Assembly: GCA_021307315.1 (NCBI GenBank)
Contig: JAJSPD010000041.1
Location: forward strand, 248,001 to 312,000
DNA: 64,000 bases
From: Bisporella sp. PMI_857
Taxonomy: Eukaryota; Ascomycota; Leotiomycetes; Helotiales; Helotiaceae
Reading direction: 5' to 3'
Every line of letters begins with the position of its first letter. Position 1 is the first letter of the stretch. Of the stretch, positions 22,151 to 32,277 are shown piece by piece. Both the position numbers and the translations under genes were made by a program. Under the pieces are notes generated by a model. That model did not search any database and was not told the DNA's origin. It worked only from the letters and a program-made list of their open reading frames with translations.

Positions 22151-24517
22151 ATGCCACGGCCTACATACAAAAGAGGGATTCTAACAAATCTCTCCCGGCG
22201 AACTACAATCGATGCAGTTGACCAGTCGAGTACACAACTGTCTATTACGGGCTTCCTTGACAACTTCTCTGGAGACACCGCGTCTACGGATGGCACCACC
22301 ATCCCAGAGTCAGTTGAACAAAGTGGGGTAGCAATAACACCAACTACAAATGCTGAGGTGGGGTTGACAGATGGAGCTGGGAGGACGCCCGTCGAGACGC
22401 AAGCTGTTGTGGCCGCCAAAATAGCTCATGCTCAAGAGATTATTGCTGGCGCTAGGCATGAGGATGAACTGGCCCAAAAGAATGCAATTGAGGAGGCAAT
22501 TCAACACATATATCCTTATCCTCCGCGGGAAGGCCAGCGTGATGCTTTATGGCAGCTCATATATCAACGGAAAGACCTCATCCTCATTGCAAAGACTTCA
22601 TTCGGAAAGAGTATGATACTACAAGCGGTATCAGTTCTTCTGAAGAAAACCATGACTGTTGTTGTATTGCCGTTAGATCGAATCGGACAAGAGCAGGCTG
22701 AATACATCACCAATATTGGTGGTAGGCCATGTTTTTTGAATGCAGACACAATCAATAAAAAGATTCTTGCAGATGTAAAGAATGGCCGATACACACACCT
22801 TCTGATCAGTCCTGAGCTGGCAACTGGCCCTAAGTTTCATACTACAGCCACGAATCCATTGTTCAAAGAGCAGCTTGGTTTGGTGGTCCTTGATGAAGCT
22901 CATTTGGTATCTCAATGGGGAAGAAGCTTTCGCACTGCATACGCACGGCTAGGAGTGCTACGCAGCTTGTTTGGAAGTCATATCCCTTGGTTCGCGTGCT
23001 CGGCCACGTTGAATACTCAGGCGCTAGACGAAGTCAAGAGAGCCGTCGGATTTGACAAGAATGTTACTGTTATACGGACCTCTGTCGATCGACCAGAGAT
23101 AGCATTGCGGATGGGCATAATACCCAAGAACCAAAAGAAGAGTGCTTCCGCCTTACGCTTTTTGCTGGACGATGCTGTTCGAGCAAATAATAAGACTCCG
23201 TCTTGTATGCATCTCGTGCCCAAAACAGTGGTTTTTTTCGACTCCAAGAAGGTCGCATATTCTACCAAAGATCAGCTAAGGATGTGGCTGCAAATGAGCG
23301 ACAACCACCTGTATTCCGAGGCACAGAGTAGTGAGGTAGTCGTGGTCTTTCATCGCGAGTTGGCTAAAGCAGACAAAGAAGCAATCATTACAGAGTTTCA
23401 ACAGCCAGGTTCTAGGATACGCATACTGTTAGCTACAGAAGCAATTGGGATAGGTGTCAACTTGCCCGATGTTCGACGTGTTGTACTGAATGGATTACCA
23501 AAGGACGACGAGCCTGCTATTCCATGGCAACGAGGTGGCAGGGCAGGGAGAGACGGTGGTAGCAGTGAGATGATTATACTGCTAGAACACTGGGTGAAGG
23601 GTATGCGAAAACCCTCCTCGGCCAGTCAAGCAAGTCAACAAAGGAATCGCCAATCAAGTTGGAAAGCGCAAGCACTGGATGGAGCCAGTGATAGCGAGGA
23701 CAGTAGTGACATTGAGGAAGCTGGGAATGAGACAAATACGAGGATGGCAGACGGAGAGCGTCGGAGCAAGTTAGCAGACTTCTGGTATTTGCTTGCAAAT
23801 GATGAGGGCTGTCTCAGACAACGATTCTTGCAAGAATTCGATGAGCCGCCAGAATTCTCAACAGACATACGGCGCTGTTGTAGCAATTGCAACCCCAACG
23901 AACTTGGCCTTGGCCCTTTGGACAAACACTACTTGTATCATGAACGTGGCCCTAGCCTGACAGCCAGACACAAAAGAATGCTTGCACACTTGACAGCTTG
24001 GTGTGAACGTCAGCTCCCGAAAGTCTTTCCAAATCCATCATTCCGGCCCATAGCCGACTGCTTTCTTCCCAAAGATCAATTAACGCGAATAGTGAAAGAT
24101 CAAACTGCTGCCATCAACCTTACTTGCCTCCGCACAGTTCTTGGGCCATGGCATTATCTTGAGGAGTATGGCGAAGCCCTTTGGAAAGAGCTTGACATCG
24201 CAACTACTAGAGAAGCAGCCGCAACACCTCATCCACGCCTTCGTGGTAATCAAACCATCCCCGAGATTTGGGCTCCTGTTACTACCCCAATGTCCATGAG
24301 CCAATCAACTCCTGTTCAGCGATCGACACCTCTACAACATCCACTTTCCTTGTCCCCGTTACAGGTCTCTGCAAATGCACCAGTTATGCGAGGGCCAAGT
24401 CGCCAACCCCTTGGGGATATATCTGGCAACGTACATAATCGTGCATCGAAGCGCTTAAAACGGAGTAAAGATAGTAGTAAGTGTTCTCTTCTTACTCACT
24501 ATCGTCGTCCAGATTGA
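22151..24517 (+). CDS. RecQ-like superfamily 2 DNA helicase
   Basis: One exon, 788 residues. After a divergent N-terminus (1-115), the helicase core has PREGQRDALWQ (motif 0), AKTSFGKSM (Walker A with T-x-x-GKS), VVLPLDRIGQEQ (Ia), VVLDEAHLVSQWG (DEAH box followed by the RecQ-type QWG), ACSATL (III), KTVVFFDSKK (IV), LLATEAIGIGVNLPDV (V) and QRGGRAGRDG (VI). A CCSNCNP cluster near residue 580 may be part of a zinc-binding subdomain. The catalytic residues look complete, so an active ATPase/helicase is plausible. It resembles the RecQ-like genes found near telomeres and in mobile DNA of fungi. It lies tail-to-tail with the DUF6589 gene inside one transposon and probably unwinds DNA during its movement (inference). 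Confidence 0.9.
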   Translation: MPRPTYKRGILTNLSRRTTIDAVDQSSTQLSITGFLDNFSGDTASTDGTTIPESVEQSGVAITPTTNAEVGLTDGAGRTPVETQAVVAAKIAHAQEIIAGARHEDELAQKNAIEEAIQHIYPYPPREGQRDALWQLIYQRKDLILIAKTSFGKSMILQAVSVLLKKTMTVVVLPLDRIGQEQAEYITNIGGRPCFLNADTINKKILADVKNGRYTHLLISPELATGPKFHTTATNPLFKEQLGLVVLDEAHLVSQWGRSFRTAYARLGVLRSLFGSHIPWFACSATLNTQALDEVKRAVGFDKNVTVIRTSVDRPEIALRMGIIPKNQKKSASALRFLLDDAVRANNKTPSCMHLVPKTVVFFDSKKVAYSTKDQLRMWLQMSDNHLYSEAQSSEVVVVFHRELAKADKEAIITEFQQPGSRIRILLATEAIGIGVNLPDVRRVVLNGLPKDDEPAIPWQRGGRAGRDGGSSEMIILLEHWVKGMRKPSSASQASQQRNRQSSWKAQALDGASDSEDSSDIEEAGNETNTRMADGERRSKLADFWYLLANDEGCLRQRFLQEFDEPPEFSTDIRRCCSNCNPNELGLGPLDKHYLYHERGPSLTARHKRMLAHLTAWCERQLPKVFPNPSFRPIADCFLPKDQLTRIVKDQTAAINLTCLRTVLGPWHYLEEYGEALWKELDIATTREAAATPHPRLRGNQTIPEIWAPVTTPMSMSQSTPVQRSTPLQHPLSLSPLQVSANAPVMRGPSRQPLGDISGNVHNRASKRLKRSKDSSKCSLLTHYRRPD

Positions 24518-27073
24518 CAGTATTATCTAACACTGCAATAGGGGTTGATGTTGCGTTCACCAGATCTTGATCTTCTTCCCACCGCCCTTCCACAACACTT
24601 TTGTTGAACCTATCAACCCCTATATTTAATTTTGCAACCCCCTTTTGTAAGATGTCTCTGGGTTTGAATGGCGAGCTTCGTCCGTGTGGCTGTTTGATGA
24701 TAGAATCTGAATTCCAGATCTGGAACGCTAGATTGCGGACTTCTATACTAGCATCTTTGACTTGGTGTCTTCCGTTGCTGTACTCACCAAAAGTAGCTTC
24801 GAAATCGACCTTCAACCCGGTACAGTAACTGGCAGTCAAAGCAGCTCGGCGGAAGAGTTCACTGATTTCCATCGTGGAAGCTCTCCGTAAAGCTACCAAT
24901 GTCCTAAATTCAAGGTTGAGGAGTTCATTCAGCCGGTCCATCTCAAAGTGGCTGTCTTTTGCACCACGGAGGTTAACTAGCCCATTGGCAAGAATAGCAT
25001 CTTGTAATACCTTGTCGGCAGCACCAGTTTGAGTAAGCCAGGTCATGTATAATGACAGGAAAGCATACTTGGACTGGCCAGATCCATGAAACAACAAACA
25101 ACACCTTGCTAGTACCCTTTTGATCAGACCAACATCACCAAGCTTGATAGCCAGCTTGAGCGTCTTGTATGTTTCCATCTGTTGTAAGAACCTAGCATGC
25201 GCTAAAAACTCCTCATCAACAGGGTCTGACTGTTCTTTGGCAAGGAAGATATATTCGCGGATCTCATCAACCTTTTTCATGAACGTGACGCAACTGAGTT
25301 TGTGGATGTAGTTGTCGACTTGGCTGTAGTCTGCAGGGCGAACTTGGGCTGGAAGGGATCGGTAAAAACAAGCAGTCACCCTTGCATCAAAAGCTCGTGT
25401 TGCTACTTCTTCTTTGTGATGGAACGGACTTTTGTGGCCTTGAATACATCCCAATACATTCTTGCTGTGGTAAAGTGTTGATTCTGTTGCTGCAGACTCA
25501 GATCCAGAGTATGTATCATGGATCATATCAATGTAGTTGGTCCGCCAGTGAAAGAGACCTGGTACAGGCAATAGCCACTTATACTGGTCATATGGATGGC
25601 CAGCTTCTTGACGTTCTTTCTGTACAGTACGGACCAAAGAAACCGTCTTCTGATCCCCAAACACTAGCCGAAGCGGCCCATTAAACTCCTTCTCACGATC
25701 CAAGTTCAGTTGACCTGTAAATATCTCATCAATGACCTTGTATGTACCGCTAATCGTGCCTTCATTCTCCAGAATAGGGCTGAGTGTGTAATTGCGTGTT
25801 TGATGCACAGGAAGACGTTCAACCGATGGAAGCTCTGGCCATAACATAGAATTGTCCCGATCGAACACGCTTTCTACAGCAGTACGATGGGTGTAACGAA
25901 TGGCTTCAGCAATCCAATAACGTTGACAATTGTAAAGTATTTCATCTTCTTTGTTGCCATTTGCGTTCCAAATATCGAGAGAAGTAAGCTTCACGTCCAG
26001 ATGTAACATTGACCTTTGAAGACCTCCGGCAGGTATACCACGGCCAATACACAGCTTCCCAGTGGTAGCAGATACATGTTTTGATGGCTCGTCCAGGGTT
26101 TGATGCCGAACGCCTTGATTGTAATCAAAATTGTCCCAGCAGACAACAAGCTCATTCCGGTGGGTCTGTGCTAAACTCGCGATCAGTTTCTGTATGTATA
26201 AGTTAGCTATATTCAGGTACATTAAAAAATACAGTGTTGTTTATAGAGAAAGGGGGAAATACGCAAGAAGAGCGACTGTACTGTTCCATTCTCAGCAACA
26301 TTCCCAGACTGCTTATTGATTTCCCAATAGCTTGCAGAAACACCAAGACCGGAAAGCACTTCCAAAGTACGGCGTTTAACTCCCATTGAATGCAGATGCA
26401 AACCTAGCAACACAGGAAAGTTATTGCAGTTCCTCGGGGCATAAGCACGAGCTAGAATTGAGCAAATCATCACCAAGCTGCCTTGGGAGTCGGTCGACGT
26501 GATATGACCGCTGCTATGTTGCTGTACCATAAGATCTGCAAGCAGTTTGAAGAGCTCTGGCGCTGCTTTCTGTATCCGTCCAGCCAAAGCGGGTATATCC
26601 AATGTACCAACCTCGTGGTCAGGGTCGAACTTCCCTAATCCGACCTCTGGCTTGCCCACTTTGCCGAGCTCGGATCGAATCCGTGAGACTTGCTGTGAGT
26701 TGGTTGTGGTCCAGATGTCACCCGAAACCTTTGACAACTGCTTGGCCACCGCTTCTTGTTGATATATGGCAGAAGACAAGTTCTTTGTGTGCATCGCACA
26801 AGTATGGGAGCCCTTTATAGTCGACTCCTCTGTGACCAAGTGCAATATGAAGTCTTTCAAAGACCACCGGTGCTTGTCACGCAAATCTTTTAGCACGTGA
26901 TACACCCTATCCCCCTTTTTCATGCCACTGATATACTCGGTCTGCTTTTGGGGCTGTTGGACGCGTCGAGGAAGGGTGGGTAGGTGCGGGGTAGTTGGGG
27001 CACGCCGCGCGTGACGCCTCCGCGAATTTGGAGATTTGGAAGACGGCATCTTGTTCAAGATGTTCGGTTTCAA
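24492..27073 (-). CDS. DUF6589-type protein, candidate transposase (2 exons)
   Basis: Exons 26263-27073 and 24492-26206, joined by a 56-nt intron (phase 1, giving ...LFL-PNLYIQKL...), make 841 residues. The N-terminal 60 residues are basic and proline-rich. The central part has LVVCWDNFDYNQGVRHQTLD (about 295-315), SATTGKLCIGRGIPAGGLQR, ILENEGTISGTYKVIDEIF, LRLVFGDQKTVSLVR and PYDQYKWLLPVPGLFHW. I recognise this order as the DUF6589 family, common in fungal genomes and of unknown function. Conserved acids (WDNFD, NEGT, FGDQ) could form an RNase H-like DDE/D site; this is inference. The only other gene in the element is a helicase, so this protein is the natural candidate for the recombinase. 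Confidence 0.8.
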
Positions 27074-27453
27074 ATTTCTTGCAATTACTATGACTGTATT
27101 CGAAGTGGTGGTAAAGTTATCTATTACAATTCAAAAAGTCGCGTCCTAATATGGTGGGGACTAATTCCCTGCTCAGACCATAGATTCGCGAGCATTCTCA
27201 AATAGGATTAGCGCAGCGTCCACGTGAGCGAAAATCTTATGGTCTGAGGAAACTGAGGTAACCCCTGGGGTACGTTAATAATTCTGACTAAGCGCAACGC
27301 GTACCCCCCAACACAACCACAAAATCACCCGTAAACACGACTACGGGCCTGTAAAGTGTTTAATACTAACAGTACTTTTTTTTTTAAAAAAGAATGAATG
27401 CAGTAGCATAAGTATACAGGCAAAAAACAAAGTTATTCAAGCTTTGGTTGTAT

Positions 27454-27560
27454 TACAGGCTGGTTGCGCTGTGCTTACAGGCTGGTTACGCTGTGCTTAC
27501 AGGCTGGTTACGCTGTGCTTACAGGCTGGTTGCGCCGTGCTTACAGGCTGGTCGCAGTGT
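27454..27560. repeat. Tandem repeat, 22-bp unit, about 5 copies
   Basis: ACAGGCTGGTTGCGCTGTGC followed by TT is repeated about five times with small changes, between the left TIR of the MULE and its transposase gene. Next to it (27600-27680) part of the subterminal sequence is repeated, so the left subterminal region has been expanded. Confidence 0.8.
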
Positions 27561-27702
27561 GTTCTAGGGCCGGCCTCGCGTATTTCACTACAACTACTGT
27601 AAAATCGCCCGCAAACACGACTACGGGCCTGTAAAGCAACTAAAGCTTTAGTGATTACTGTTTTTTAGTTGTAAAATGACCTATAAACTCCAAATTATAA
27701 CT

Positions 27703-30493
27703 TTACATAATATATCTCTCTTGATCTCTAGCAACATCGTCCGTGATTGCTTTCCATACATCGTTTACACCCCGTAAGCCATGCCTTTTCCCGTTTACTT
27801 CAAAGTCCGATTCTACTTGTTTTTCGGCCTGGTTTTCAAGTCTTTCTTCATTATCCAGCCATATCGTAATCTCTTCAAGTGTCCAGTTAGCTTTGCTAGC
27901 TATAATATTACCCTGAGGATTCCGGCGCTCTCTTGGCATAAGCCATAGCTGTTCCCGTAAAATTTTAGGCTGTAAAGTTTTCCATTTGCGGGCTTTACGG
28001 TAGTTTGCAGGCCGTACACTTGGGTGGGCTTTTAGCCATGCTTCTTTTTCAGCCATATAACTTTGTATTAAAACTTCCGGGCGGTCTGGTGCTAGTTCTT
28101 TCGGTAATTGTACAACTATAGACAAAAGTTCTGGTTCTGGTTCTGGTTCTGGCTCTGATTCCGGTTCCGGTAGTACTAGCCCGATTTCTTGATTATAATG
28201 CCCGTAAAAGCTTTCTTGCGGGCTGGGTATATTTCCTGGTATATTTTCCGGAATCCGGAAAGTCGGTATTGAGCTACTAGGTACTTCTACGGATATCTGA
28301 GAGTCCATAACTAGTAAAGGCGCCGGAACCGGAGCCGTATTTCGTAGCACAGCCTGAGACTGTGAAGCTTCAATATCTTGAAGCATCTGGCTTTGTGTAG
28401 CTATTGAAGCTTGAAGCTTAAGTGGGCAGTTGCGACTTTGACGAGTATGGCCTTGATTGTGGCATGCAGAACAAACTGGAGCTCGTTTTGGCAATTGCAC
28501 TTCTCCTGTAGAAAGAATCCGGCCAGTTCTATTATTTATACGGGCTGTATTATTAGGCCCTCTAACCCGTAAAGGGTCAAGAAGTGGCTGTAAAGTGCTT
28601 TCGCGGTCCCAATACCAGTGTGGATCGAAGTCTAACGGAGTAAGACCCGTTGTAGCTTTTTTAGAATCACAAATATGAGCGCATGGCAATCCCATACCAC
28701 GTGTAAAAGCTCCAGTACATGGTTTTAAAGGAAGAGATATCGACTCAATATGGTGCTGAACAAGCCGAATTGCATACCAGGTAACAACTCCAAATACGCC
28801 CCGGTAAAGCTTCCGGTCAATATTTAGAGGTATAGTGTCTCGTTCACTACTTGTAAAAGTCCGGATTGAAGCAATTTGATTAAGAATTGCATTCTCAATA
28901 TTTAACCAAGTTGAGTATAAGTCTCCTTTAGTTTTTTTCCCGCCAAGGTATCGCTTGATATATGCATGAGCACCTTCACCTCTACGGGTCGTATTTGGTC
29001 AGTTTAAGCCTGTAAATACTATTACGGGCCTGGATTTACTTACCGGGATGTAGTCTGGATACCAAAATGCATATAAGAGCTTGTCCAAGCAGTAACTAAG
29101 CGTTCTTTTTGGCCATCTTTCAGCCACTCTTTACCCAAATAATCAATACACTTTTGGTACTTTACAGCAGAGTATTTAGTACGTAATTGTAACCAACGCT
29201 CTTCGTATTGGTCGATTGTTGGAGCATAAATAATGCTTTGCCATAGAGCATTAAAAGCTGGCCAATCATCTTCTAGTATACCTTTACAGTAAGCTAGTAC
29301 GCGTTGATTTACATGCCAAACACAAAGCATAGTTGGAACACCCGTAAATACGGCTTCAGAAGCATTTTGTACAGCATCATCTCCATCCATAACTATTACT
29401 CCCGGGCTTATTTCAAGCCGTTGGAACTGTTGAAGCGCCCAAGTATAATTAAGTGCAGATTCACCGGGAAGAAAACAAAATCCAATTGAAAACGTTTTGC
29501 CAGCACTTGTAATACCTAAATATTAAATAAAGTTAGTTTTTAAATTTACGGTCAAGAATTGTATATAATTTAACTTTTAAGGCTGTGTGTAGCCCGTAAA
29601 CAATCCACTTACCAACTATATGAAGAAGGGGCATGTCAAATTTGTTCGTTTTATAAGTGCTATCAATCAGGATTACATCCTGATTTTGGTGTGCGAGCTG
29701 AACAGATTCCGGGTAAGCAATAAATAAGTATTCAGCCCGGTTTTGAGCTGTAACTTGTACTTGAAAATGTATTTTTTTATCCGTAAGGTATTGAATCAGT
29801 GCATGATTGGCCGATAATCCACGTAATCGCTCACGTTTGAAAGCTGCATTTAAATTGTATATATCGTAAGGTTGGAAAGGAATAGATGTATTTTGTCGAA
29901 GAAAAGCCATCGAATCACGCGGTTTGATTCCTGTTACTATTAGATTAGCCTGTAAATGAACTGTACAAATACATACCAGCAGAATGAAGCTGTTGTACTT
30001 GGTTGATATTTTCTTGAGTAAGTTTACGGTGTGCTGGATGTGAACTTGCGGAGTGACTTGAAGAGTGGTTGTGAGTATTATATTGAGCTCCTAGTCGAGT
30101 ACGGACTTCCCATTGCGAATCATTCAACTCTATAGCATTAATAGAGAACTGGCAGCCCGTTTTACGGGTTTTTGTTTGTCGTTTGCGGGCATGCGGATAA
30201 TTACTTGCGTGGTCAACGGGTGGAGGTTTGCCACTACGATCGCAGCCATATACTATTTTTTTCCGTAAACTACTGCCTACTACTTTGGATCGACCAATAC
30301 GAAAAGCATAGTTATACTGTGCTGCCCAGGCTTGAATTGATCGATATAACTCATCTTGAGAGCTATATATAGCTTCTGGTGGTGGTGGCATTTGAAGGAG
30401 GTCTGGTGAAAGTACTGGCGATAGCGATGGTGATTTTAGGGCTGGCAAAGCGCTCCCAGAAAAGAGTTCTGGTGTAGAAAAAGAGGGATTCAT
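27703..30493 (-). CDS. MULE transposase (4 exons, intact)
   Basis: Exons 29977-30493, 29613-29930, 29044-29515 and 27703-28981 have GT-AG borders and consistent phases, 2,586 nt, 861 residues. The N-terminal region (about 50-170) is a FAR1/WRKY-like DNA-binding part (KTGCQFSINA...NTHNHSSSH). The catalytic core has VILIDSTYKTN (first Asp), VIVMDGDDAVQNA (second Asp) and MLCVWHVNQRV, then TSRGEGAHAYIKRYLG. A SWIM zinc finger, CTGAFTRGMGLPCAHICD, follows, then a CxxC knuckle (CSACHNQGHTRQSRNCP) and an E-P repeat. The introns and full frame suggest an element active until recently. It belongs to the element bounded by the 113-bp TIRs. Confidence 0.9.
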
Positions 30494-30940
30494 GATTTTA
30501 CAGCTAAAAAACAGTAATCACTGAAGCTTTGGTTGCTTTACAGGCCCGTAGTCGTGTTTACGGGTGATTTTGTGGTTGTGTTGGGGGGTACGCGTTGCGC
30601 TTAGTCAGAATTATTAACGTACCCCAGGGGGTACATGTATTGGAACCCGGTCTTTGGCGGAGCTAACTGTTGGTTGGAGTTGACGACTTGATTGAGGCAA
30701 TAGAGCGGGGTAATCCCTGTATATATACAACCGGTATATAAACTACAGTCTATAGCGTACACTGAGTTCCAACACTAAGCCGCAAACGGCTCATCACGCG
30801 GACATGCGGCACAACAATTACCTCAGTTACCTCAGGCACTCAAGCCATTATGGTCGTGCCGAGGCACCGGACCAGTCTATACCTAATCGGTAAGGTCCTC
30901 GACCAAATGACCTGAGCGCCGTGTCATACATAGTTTTTAG

Positions 30941-32265
30941 CGGGATTAGGAACATGGCAGCAGCAACGTCGTCAAACCGTTTCACGCCTCTATCGATAAT
31001 TACCTCAGACCTAGAAAGCAGAAGCCTTCCAACATCGCCCCCATCGCCCCCATCGCCCCGAAATACGTCTCCAACGCGCTCAGACGCGTCTCTATCACGA
31101 AGTACATCACCGTCACCATCTAACGTCGCTCAACCATACCGATCCAACGCAACACGCCGAGCCACATATCCCGAGATATGGAGCCATACAAATCTCCCTC
31201 CGATACAGTTAGCGTCTTGCGGATTCCGCTACTTTGTGGAGTTCCATGAAGATGCCTGCATTTGTCACGTCTGCGATATGTACGTTACCATGCAAGAGCT
31301 GGACACTGAAAAAGAACACAGCAACAATGACATCCTCCGCTTTCATGCCCAAGATTGCATCCTAGCAGATACACTATTCGACTTGATGAACAATCCTACG
31401 GATATTTATACAATAACTGACCGTTCTCGTTCGCGATCATCTATTTCGTCACCGCTACCGTTGTCTCCTGTCAAATCGACTCGAGAATGCATATCGTCAA
31501 TAGAAGCTGCTGCCAATTCTCCCGTTCCCTCACCTTCTTCCTCCAGTGACGTACCTATGGAAGCATCGCCATCTACCCCTCATTTGCCCTCCACTTACCC
31601 GCTTTCACCAGCGCGACTCTCATACGCAGCTGTAGCCGCCCGACCTCCGTCAACCTTACGTACTCTAACCCCGAAAGACCAGCGTCCTCCGTTCCCGAAA
31701 CCACTATCATCAAGCAGTCCGCAACCTACAAACGCAGCTATAAGTTCGGTGCGAGCGACACCTCCACACCAATCCTCGCCTTCATCCTCTCCTGTCCTAT
31801 CAATCCATGACCTCGAACGTCGTTTTCGTAACAGATTGAGCCCGATTCAAAACCGATACAACCAGCAGTGCCGACGAAAGCCTCCCAGCGTTACTCTCGC
31901 ACGACTCTTGCACGCTGTTGCGGACCTTCTTGGATCTTGCGACGCAAACGATGCCCTCAACACTTGTCACTCTTTCGCTCTCAACTAACCCCTACGCACC
32001 CTTGTGCCATGACAGCAGGTCTCGCTTCAGCGGCCGACGATAGGAAACTGAACACTTGGAGAATCGCCTTTAAGTGCACTTGCTAACAAACACCCACGAG
32101 ATCTCGCTGAAATTAGAAGAAGATATCTGTCTGGGAGAAAACTGTGAAACGTTATAGTATGGGCTTGTACGAGACTATTAGCTGAATTGAAAGAAGTGAA
32201 ATATGTAATTACAGATTAGTGCCCTTTAAGGCTTAGCCGGGCGTAATAGACTTCATTCATTCATT
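30941..32265 (+). mobile_element. ORF1-only LINE derivative with 12-bp target duplication
   Basis: CATAGTTTTTAG occurs directly before (30929-30940) and after (32266-32277) the element, a perfect 12-bp duplication. The body holds one ORF (30954-31988), then a 3' UTR matching the LINE at 19.5-20.5 kb (CAGCAGGTCTCGCTTCAG near 32015; GGCTTAGCCGGGCGTAATAG at 32231), then an (ATTC)n-type tail. No reverse transcriptase is present, so it must have been mobilised by a partner LINE. Confidence 0.85.
30954..31988 (+). CDS. LINE ORF1-like protein with BIR-like Cys/His cluster
   Basis: The first Met inside the element gives 344 residues (NMAAATSSNRFTPL start); an upstream in-frame Met at 30921 lies in flanking DNA. 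The N-terminal and C-terminal parts are Ser/Pro/Thr-rich and probably disordered. Residues about 85-145 form a compact block: ASCGFRYFVEFHEDACICHV, CDMYVTMQELDTEKEH, then HAQDCILADTLFDL. The order GF-x-Y, C-x2-C, D-x3-EH, H-x3-C resembles a BIR zinc finger, though the last spacing is longer than in canonical BIRs. Frame intact. Its place in a LINE suggests an RNA- or host-protein-binding ORF1 role; unproven. Confidence 0.65.
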   Translation: MAAATSSNRFTPLSIITSDLESRSLPTSPPSPPSPRNTSPTRSDASLSRSTSPSPSNVAQPYRSNATRRATYPEIWSHTNLPPIQLASCGFRYFVEFHEDACICHVCDMYVTMQELDTEKEHSNNDILRFHAQDCILADTLFDLMNNPTDIYTITDRSRSRSSISSPLPLSPVKSTRECISSIEAAANSPVPSPSSSSDVPMEASPSTPHLPSTYPLSPARLSYAAVAARPPSTLRTLTPKDQRPPFPKPLSSSSPQPTNAAISSVRATPPHQSSPSSSPVLSIHDLERRFRNRLSPIQNRYNQQCRRKPPSVTLARLLHAVADLLGSCDANDALNTCHSFALN

Positions 32266-32277
32266 CATAGTTTTTAG

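Larger units (their letters stand above)
21690..27261. mobile_element. Two-gene DNA transposon: RecQ-like helicase plus DUF6589 protein
   Basis: The 5,572-bp element begins TTACCTCAGTCCCTCA and ends TGAGGAAACTGAGGTAA, giving short inverted termini (TTACCTCAGT exact, similar for about 16 bases). The motif TTACCTCAG recurs inside the left end near 21750. CCCCTGGG lies on both sides (21682-21689, 27262-27269) as an 8-bp target duplication. The empty site can be read in the right TIR of the host MULE. It contains only two genes, convergent and overlapping by 26 bases at their 3' ends. An 8-bp duplication is shared with hAT, P and some KDZ-type elements, but no transposase of those families is seen. 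See the findings. Confidence 0.85.
21664..30648. mobile_element. Mutator-like element (MULE), complete, with another element nested in its left TIR
   Basis: The outer ends are GGGTTCCAATACATGTACCC and its reverse complement, and a perfect 9-bp target duplication GGTCTTTGG flanks them (21655-21663, 30649-30657), the size typical of Mutator elements. The right TIR is 30536-30648 (113 bp). The left TIR is split into 21664-21689 and 27262-27356 by the inner element, and its two parts also add up to 113 bp after removing the 8-bp duplication. Its own length is about 3.4 kb and it encodes an intact four-exon transposase (27703-30493). Fragments of the same terminus lie at 36914-37062. Confidence 0.93.

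Noticed and set aside
22151..24517. Subtelomeric location, suggested by a telomere-linked RecQ-like helicase
   Set aside because: No telomeric repeats are in the window, and the gene is explained by a transposon with defined ends.
21690..27261. Helicase gene as evidence for a Helitron
   Set aside because: The helicase is RecQ-like, not Pif1-like, no Rep/HUH motif is seen, and the element has inverted ends and an 8-bp target duplication, which Helitrons lack.
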